From: Comamonas testosteroni
GTDB taxonomy: Bacteria; Pseudomonadota; Gammaproteobacteria; Burkholderiales; Burkholderiaceae_C
Reading direction: 5' to 3'
NCBI RefSeq assembly: GCF_000761245.1
Contig: NZ_AWOR01000089.1
Span: 186,001-250,000, forward strand
Length of the DNA stretch: 64,000 nucleotides
Shown: in pieces, positions 59,436 through 64,000 of the stretch
How positions within the stretch are numbered: the first letter of the stretch is position 1
Layout: every line of letters starts with the position of its first letter
Translations under genes and position numbers: made by a program
Notes under the pieces: model-generated
Database searches by the model: none
Told to the model about the DNA's origin: nothing
Seen by the model: only the letters and a program-made list of their open reading frames with translations

Positions 59436-61430
59436 ATGAGCGCCTCGACATCAACCATCGAATCCGTGCTGGTGGAAAACCGTGTGTTCCCGCCCCCAGC
59501 GGATTTCGCCGCCAAGGCCCGCATCTCGGGCATGGCGCAGTACCAGGCCTTGTGCGACGAAGCCGAACGCGACTATGAAGGCTATTGGGCGCGTCTGGCG
59601 CGCGAGAACGTGAAGTGGACCAAGCCCTTCACCCAGGTGCTGGATCAGAGCAACCCGCCTTTCTACAAGTGGTTTGCAGATGGCGAACTCAACGCCAGCG
59701 CCAACTGCCTGGACAAGCACATGGGCACGCCCGTGGAGAACAAGACGGCCATCATCTTTGAAGCCGACGGCGGCGAGGTCACCAAGGTCACTTACAAAGA
59801 GTTGCTCGCCCGCGTCAGCCAGTTCGCCAATGCGCTGAAGTCGCGTGGCGTGCAAAAGGGCGATCGCGTGCTGATCTACATGCCCATGACCATAGAGGGC
59901 GTGGTGGCCATGCAGGCCTGCGCACGTATCGGCGCCACGCATTCCGTGGTGTTCGGCGGCTTCTCGGCCAAGGCCGTGCAGGAGCGCATTGTGGACGTGG
60001 GTGCCAGCCTGGTCGTCACCTCCAACTACCAGATGCGCGGAGGCAAGGAGCTGCCGCTCAAGGCCATCGTCGATGACGCGATTGCACTGGGCGGCTGCGA
60101 AGCCGTCAAGAGCGTGCTGGTCTACGAGCGCACGGCCACCGCCTGCAATATGGTCGCTGGCCGCGATATCAGCTTTACCGATGCGCTGGCTGGCCAGTCC
60201 ACCGAGTGCGAGGCCGTGCCCGTCAATGCCGAGCATCCGCTCTTCATCCTCTACACCAGCGGCTCCACCGGCAAGCCCAAGGGCGTGCAGCATGCCACCG
60301 GCGGCTATGTGCTGTGGGCCAAGCAGACTTTCGAGTGGACCTTTGATGTCAGGGACAGCGATGTCTTCTGGTGCACGGCCGATATCGGCTGGATCACCGG
60401 ACACAGCTATGTGGCCTATGGTCCGCTGGCGGCCGGTGCCACGCAGATCGTGTTCGAAGGCGTGCCGACCTTCCCCAATGCTGGCCGCTTCTGGCAGATG
60501 ATCGAACGTCACCAGTGCAGCATCTTCTACACGGCGCCCACTGCCATCCGCTCGCTGATCAAGGCCGCGGACTCCGACCCCACCGTCCACCCGAAGAACT
60601 GGAATCTGTCCAGCCTGCGTCTGCTGGGCTCGGTGGGCGAGCCCATCAACCCCGAGGCCTGGATGTGGTATCACAAGCATGTGGGCGGCGAGCGCTGCCC
60701 CATCGTGGACACCTTCTGGCAGACCGAGAACGGCGGCCACATGATCACGCCGCTGCCCGGTGCCACGCCCCTGGTGCCCGGCTCCTGCACCCTGCCTTTG
60801 CCCGGAATCACGGCGGCCATCGTCGACGAGGCCGGCAATGAGATCCCCAATGGCGCAGGCGGCATCCTGGTGGTGAAAAAGCCCTGGCCTTCGATGATTC
60901 GCACCATCTGGGGCGACCCCGAGCGCTTCAAGAAGAGCTACTTCCCCGACGAGCTCAAGGGCTACTACCTGGCCGGCGACGGAGCCGTGCGCAGCGAGGA
61001 CCGGGGCTACTTCCGCATCACGGGCCGTATCGACGATGTGCTCAATGTCTCGGGCCACCGCATGGGCACCATGGAAATCGAGTCAGCCCTGGTGTCCAAG
61101 ACCGATCTGGTGGCCGAAGCCGCCGTGGTCGGCCGTCCCGACGACCTGACCGGCGAAGCCATCTGCGCCTTCGTGGTGCTCAAGCGCGGCAAGCCTACGG
61201 GCGAAGAAGCCAGGCAGATTGCGGCCGAGCTGCGCAACTGGGTGGCCAAGGAGATCGGCCCGATTGCCAAGCCCAAGGACATTCGCTTCGGCGACAACCT
61301 GCCCAAGACCCGCAGCGGCAAGATCATGCGCCGCCTGCTGCGCTCGCTGGCAAAGGGCGAGGCGATTACCCAGGACACCAGCACCCTGGAGAATCCCGCG
61401 ATCCTGGAGCAATTGTCGGAGACCAATTGA
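59436..61430 (+). CDS. acs: Acetyl-CoA synthetase
   Basis: 664 residues, the usual length. P-loop YTSGSTGKPKG, DIGWITGHSYVAYGPL, DTFWQTENGGHMITP and the C-terminal TRSGKIMRR with catalytic Lys629, the site acetylated in known acetyl-CoA synthetases. It makes acetyl-CoA from acetate and ATP, and could feed on acetate produced in steroid breakdown. AGGAGA lies before the ATG. Confidence 0.97.
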   Translation: MSASTSTIESVLVENRVFPPPADFAAKARISGMAQYQALCDEAERDYEGYWARLARENVKWTKPFTQVLDQSNPPFYKWFADGELNASANCLDKHMGTPVENKTAIIFEADGGEVTKVTYKELLARVSQFANALKSRGVQKGDRVLIYMPMTIEGVVAMQACARIGATHSVVFGGFSAKAVQERIVDVGASLVVTSNYQMRGGKELPLKAIVDDAIALGGCEAVKSVLVYERTATACNMVAGRDISFTDALAGQSTECEAVPVNAEHPLFILYTSGSTGKPKGVQHATGGYVLWAKQTFEWTFDVRDSDVFWCTADIGWITGHSYVAYGPLAAGATQIVFEGVPTFPNAGRFWQMIERHQCSIFYTAPTAIRSLIKAADSDPTVHPKNWNLSSLRLLGSVGEPINPEAWMWYHKHVGGERCPIVDTFWQTENGGHMITPLPGATPLVPGSCTLPLPGITAAIVDEAGNEIPNGAGGILVVKKPWPSMIRTIWGDPERFKKSYFPDELKGYYLAGDGAVRSEDRGYFRITGRIDDVLNVSGHRMGTMEIESALVSKTDLVAEAAVVGRPDDLTGEAICAFVVLKRGKPTGEEARQIAAELRNWVAKEIGPIAKPKDIRFGDNLPKTRSGKIMRRLLRSLAKGEAITQDTSTLENPAILEQLSETN

Positions 61431-61465
61431 GCCGGCGAATGCCGCTGATCTGACCGCATGATGAT

Positions 61466-61500
61466 GACAAGGCCGCTGGAAACAGCGGCCTTGTCATTTC
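61466..61500 (+). terminator. Terminator of acs
   Basis: GACAAGGCCGCTG-GAAA-CAGCGGCCTTGTC, a 13-bp perfect stem with GNRA-type loop, then ATTTC. The T-run is short but the stem is very strong. Confidence 0.75.
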
Positions 61501-61571
61501 TGGCGCTTGCTGACGCAAGCCGATGCGATCTTGGGTTAAAACAAGGCATTTCGGAGTACAAGGAGAAGAGC

Positions 61572-62027
61572 ATGAACTTTCGCACCATCTGCATTGCCAT
61601 CATCGTGGCCCTGATTGCCGTGTTGGCCGCCTTCAACTGGACAGCGCTGTCCACGCCTGCTGCAGTTTCGCTGGGCGTGACCGAAATCCAGGCGCCGCTG
61701 GGCGTGCTCATGCTGGCACTGACGATCTTGCTGAGCGTGTTCTTCATCGCCTATGTGCTGTGGATGCAGGGCTCGGTGCTGCTGGAGGCGCGTCGCCACG
61801 CCAAGGAGATGCAGGCTCAGCGCGATCTGGCCGACAAGGCCGAGGCTTCGCGCTTTACCGAGCTGCGCAGCGTGCTGGAAGCCTTGCACGCCAGGGACAA
61901 GGAAGAGGTGATGGCCCGGCTCGATGTGCTGGAGGCTCATCTGGTGCAGCGCGCCCAGGAGTCGGACAACAGCACGGCCGCCTATGTGGGGCAACTGGAG
62001 CAGCAAGTGCATCAGATCAATCGCTGA
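61572..62027 (+). CDS. LapA-like (DUF1049) membrane protein
   Basis: 151 residues from the ATG at 61572 (AGGAGA upstream). Two membrane helices (MNFRTICIAIIVALIAVLAAFNW and APLGVLMLALTILLSVFFIAYVLW) followed by a cytosolic coiled coil (about 75-150). The two-helix plus coiled-coil plan is that of LapA/YciS-like lipopolysaccharide assembly proteins; here the coil is long. Exact role unknown. Confidence 0.75.
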   Translation: MNFRTICIAIIVALIAVLAAFNWTALSTPAAVSLGVTEIQAPLGVLMLALTILLSVFFIAYVLWMQGSVLLEARRHAKEMQAQRDLADKAEASRFTELRSVLEALHARDKEEVMARLDVLEAHLVQRAQESDNSTAAYVGQLEQQVHQINR

Positions 62028-62035
62028 AATGAAAT

Positions 62036-62078
62036 ATTGATAGCTGCAATCGCTTTATATAAAAGAGATTAAGGCATA
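62036..62078 (+). repeat. Dispersed extragenic repeat copy
   Basis: ATTGATAGCTGCAATCGCTTTATATAAAAGAGATTAAGGC, same build as 63485-63532 but with a weaker inverted repeat. Confidence 0.5.
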
Positions 62079-62085
62079 TACAGTA

Positions 62086-62117
62086 TGAAAAAAGCCGCTG
62101 CACTGCAGCGGCTTTTC
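62086..62117 (-). terminator. Terminator of argG
   Basis: AAAAGCCGCTG / CAGCGGCTTTT around a CACTG-type centre; on the minus strand it ends in TTTTTT. 17 bases past the argG stop. Confidence 0.85.
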
Positions 62118-62133
62118 GCGCAAGCGGACCGAA

Positions 62134-63471
62134 TTACTTCTTGTCGTTGCCCAGCTGTGGCAGAGCGTTGGCGCTGCTCACGCTCAGCAGGCCGGCTTGC
62201 GAGTAGATGGCCAGCTTGGCGCGGGTGTCGATCAGGTCCAGGTTGCGCATGGTCAGCTGACCGATGCGGTCGATGGGGCTGAAAGGCGCGTCTTCGACCT
62301 TTTCCATGGACAGGCGCTCGGGAGCGTAGGTCAGGTTGGGCGACTCGGTGTTCAGGATGGAGTAGTCGTTGCCGCGGCGCAGTTCCAGCGTCACGGTGCC
62401 GGTCACGGCACGGGCCACCCAGCGCTGCGAGGCTTCGCGCAGCATGATGGCCTGGGGGTCGAACCAGCGGCCCTGGTACAGCAGACGGCCCAGGCGCAGG
62501 CCGTTGATGCGGTACTGCTCGATGGTGTCTTCGTTGTGGATGCCGGTCACCAGGCGCTCATAGGCAATGTGCAGCAGGGCCATGCCGGGGGCTTCGTAGA
62601 TGCCGCGGCTCTTGGCTTCGATGATGCGGTTTTCGATCTGGTCGCTCATGCCCAGGCCGTGGCGGCCGCCGATGCGGTTCAGCTCCAGGAAGACTTCCAC
62701 GGCATCGGTGTATTCCTTGCCGTTGATGGCCACGGGGCGGCCTTCTTCGAAGGTGATGGAGACTTCCTCCGCCTTGACTTCGACTTCGGGCTTCCAGAAA
62801 GCCACGCCCATGATGGGGTTCACGATGCGGATGCCGGAGTTCAGGAATTCCAGATCCTTGGCTTCGTGGGTGGCGCCCAGCATGTTGGAGTCGGTGGAGT
62901 AGGCCTTCTCGGCCGACATCTTGTAGCCGAAACCTTCCTTGGTCATGAAGGCCGACATTTCTGCGCGGCCGCCCAGCTCGTCGATGAAGTTGCTGTCCAG
63001 CCAGGGCTTGTAGATCTTGAGCGCCGGATTGGTGAGCAGGCCGTAGCGGTAGAAGCGCTCGATGTCGTTGCCCTTGAAGGTCGAACCGTCGCCCCAGATG
63101 TTGACGTCGTCTTCCTTCATGGCCGCCACCAGCATGGTGCCGGTCACGGCACGGCCCAGGGGGGTGGTGTTGAAGTAGGTGATGCCGCCGGTGGAAATGT
63201 GGAAGGCGCCGGACTGGATAGCGGCAATGCCTTCGTTGGCCAGCTGGGGGCGGCAGTCGATCAGGCGGGCCTTTTCTGCGCCATATTCCATCGCCTTGCG
63301 GGGAATTTCGTCGTAATCGGCTTCGTCGGGCTGGCCCAGGTTGGCCGTGTAGGCGTAGGGCAGGGCACCCTTGTTCTTCATCCAGCGCAGAGCGGCAGAG
63401 GTGTCCAGGCCGCCGGAGAAGGCGATGCCGACCTTTTGGCCGACGGGAACATGTTGCAGAATGGTTTCCAT
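62134..63471 (-). CDS. argG: Argininosuccinate synthase
   Basis: 445 residues, the length of the E. coli-type long ArgG. ATP-binding P-loop-like VGIAFSGGLDTSAALRW (about 13-29), STFKGNDIERFYRYGLLTNP and GRWFDPQAIMLREASQRW are characteristic. Joins citrulline and aspartate in arginine biosynthesis. A repeat element lies right before its start. Confidence 0.97.
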   Translation of the reverse strand: METILQHVPVGQKVGIAFSGGLDTSAALRWMKNKGALPYAYTANLGQPDEADYDEIPRKAMEYGAEKARLIDCRPQLANEGIAAIQSGAFHISTGGITYFNTTPLGRAVTGTMLVAAMKEDDVNIWGDGSTFKGNDIERFYRYGLLTNPALKIYKPWLDSNFIDELGGRAEMSAFMTKEGFGYKMSAEKAYSTDSNMLGATHEAKDLEFLNSGIRIVNPIMGVAFWKPEVEVKAEEVSITFEEGRPVAINGKEYTDAVEVFLELNRIGGRHGLGMSDQIENRIIEAKSRGIYEAPGMALLHIAYERLVTGIHNEDTIEQYRINGLRLGRLLYQGRWFDPQAIMLREASQRWVARAVTGTVTLELRRGNDYSILNTESPNLTYAPERLSMEKVEDAPFSPIDRIGQLTMRNLDLIDTRAKLAIYSQAGLLSVSSANALPQLGNDKK

Positions 63472-63484
63472 GAGATTTCTCTTA

Positions 63485-63532
63485 AAAATGATAGCTGCAA
63501 GCGCTTTATGGGTAAGCGATTGGGGCTGAAAA
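63485..63532 (+). repeat. Dispersed extragenic repeat copy
   Basis: AATGATAGCTGCAAGCGCTTTATGGGTAAGCGATTGGGGCTG; AAGCGCTT/AAGCG form the internal inverted repeat. It lies between argG and ppnP, within the argG upstream region. Confidence 0.6.
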
Positions 63533-63577
63533 GGCTTGAAATTCTCGGGTCTGACCCGGAGCCGGGCCAGGCGCGGA

Positions 63578-63895
63578 TCAGGCGTAATGGCAGATGTAGT
63601 GATAAGCCTCTGTCACGCGAATGTCGAACTTGGAGTTCGCGGGGATCTGAAAGCTCTCTCCGGCCGAGGACTTCTTCCACTCGTCGCTACCGTCGAGTTT
63701 GTATTCGCAGGAGCCGCCCACGCATTCCATGATTTCTGCGGCTGCGGTGCCAAAGGTCAGCGTTGCAGGCAGCACCACGCCCACCGACTTCTTGGTGCCG
63801 TCGGCCAGGGTGAAACTGTGGCTGACGCACTTGCCGTCAAAGTAAACATTGGCCTTGGTGGTGAGGCTGACGCCTGCGATGGTTTCGGTGGTCAT
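63578..63895 (-). CDS. ppnP: Pyrimidine/purine nucleoside phosphorylase
   Basis: 105 residues from the ATG at 63895, a single cupin domain of the PpnP/DUF1255 family: NVYFDGKCVSHSF, VVLPATLTFGTAAAEIMECVGG, SFQIPANSKFDIRV and the terminal YHYICHY. It phosphorolyses several nucleosides. The start 13 codons downstream of the first in-frame codon fits the family's usual N-terminus. Confidence 0.93.
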   Translation of the reverse strand: MTTETIAGVSLTTKANVYFDGKCVSHSFTLADGTKKSVGVVLPATLTFGTAAAEIMECVGGSCEYKLDGSDEWKKSSAGESFQIPANSKFDIRVTEAYHYICHYA

Positions 63896-64000
63896 GGAAG
63901 AAGTACGCTGTGCGTGGTCGAAGATCAAAAGCATTGATTTTAGGCCACGGGATTTGCACCTGCGCGAATGCTTGGCAAAGGCAGGAAAAACAAGAGCCCC

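Noticed and set aside
1..64000. CRISPR arrays, transposons, prophage
   Set aside because: No regularly spaced repeats, transposase or phage genes were found.

Overview
The window reads as a chromosomal segment of a betaproteobacterium of the Comamonadaceae, very probably Comamonas testosteroni or a close relative. The strongest evidence is a Delta1-ketosteroid dehydrogenase (16339-18069) that resembles the C. testosteroni enzyme as I remember it almost throughout, lying in the tesIHA2A1DEFG-type order known from strain TA441. The name is from recalled family knowledge; no database was searched.

Positions 1-23000 are steroid-catabolic. From the left: the end of a dienelactone-hydrolase-like gene; a leftward operon of a YCF48-like exported protein, an MMPL/RND transporter and a SnoaL-fold protein; a divergent pair made of a thiolase-superfamily protein and a DUF35-MaoC fusion, resembling the aldolase/hydratase that removes steroid side chains; a small orphan ORF and a Fur-box-preceded TonB siderophore receptor; then the ring-degradation core. 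The core has a leftward arm tesA1-D-E-F-G (flavin reductase, meta-cleavage hydrolase, hydratase, acylating acetaldehyde dehydrogenase, aldolase) and a rightward arm tesA2-H-I, a KshB-like reductase and an ScdA-like CoA ligase. Together they cover A/B-ring oxidation, 3-HSA hydroxylation, hydrolysis of the cleaved A ring, degradation of the C4 fragment to pyruvate and acetyl-CoA, and CoA activation of the remaining C/D-ring acid. The extradiol dioxygenase (tesB), kshA and the regulator tesR are not here. A 19-bp motif (TTAGTCT-N5-GACGATG type) occurs in both divergent intergenic regions (two sites at 4757-4831, one at 14914-14941) and is my best candidate for the regulator's operator.

Positions 22650-27300 hold tRNA-Gly and tRNA-Leu and small housekeeping or unknown genes, including murI and a YgjP-like metalloprotease. 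Positions 27460-34260 are a complete Mrp-type cation/proton antiporter operon (mrpAB fused, C, D, E, F, G) followed by a CrcB/Fluc fluoride channel. Positions 34470-39020 are a LOG-family protein and a run of small leftward genes.

Positions 39150-45420 contain both kinds of fumarase (class I iron-sulfur and class II) on either side of an MHYT-GGDEF-EAL cyclic-di-GMP protein, then a ParB/Srx-like protein coupled to a SulP anion transporter. Positions 47000-51600 hold SMI1/KNR4, Bcr/CflA efflux with its MarR regulator, a GC-rich gene-less stretch with strong hairpins, a CheX-like protein with a CheZ-like tail, and two small exported proteins.

Positions 51670-57722 are a leftward glycine betaine/proline transporter (proV, proW and three different proX copies). 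The right end has a YqhA-family membrane protein, acetyl-CoA synthetase, a LapA-like protein, argG and ppnP. Dispersed short extragenic repeats (GATAGCT...AGCGC type) appear in several intergenic spaces.
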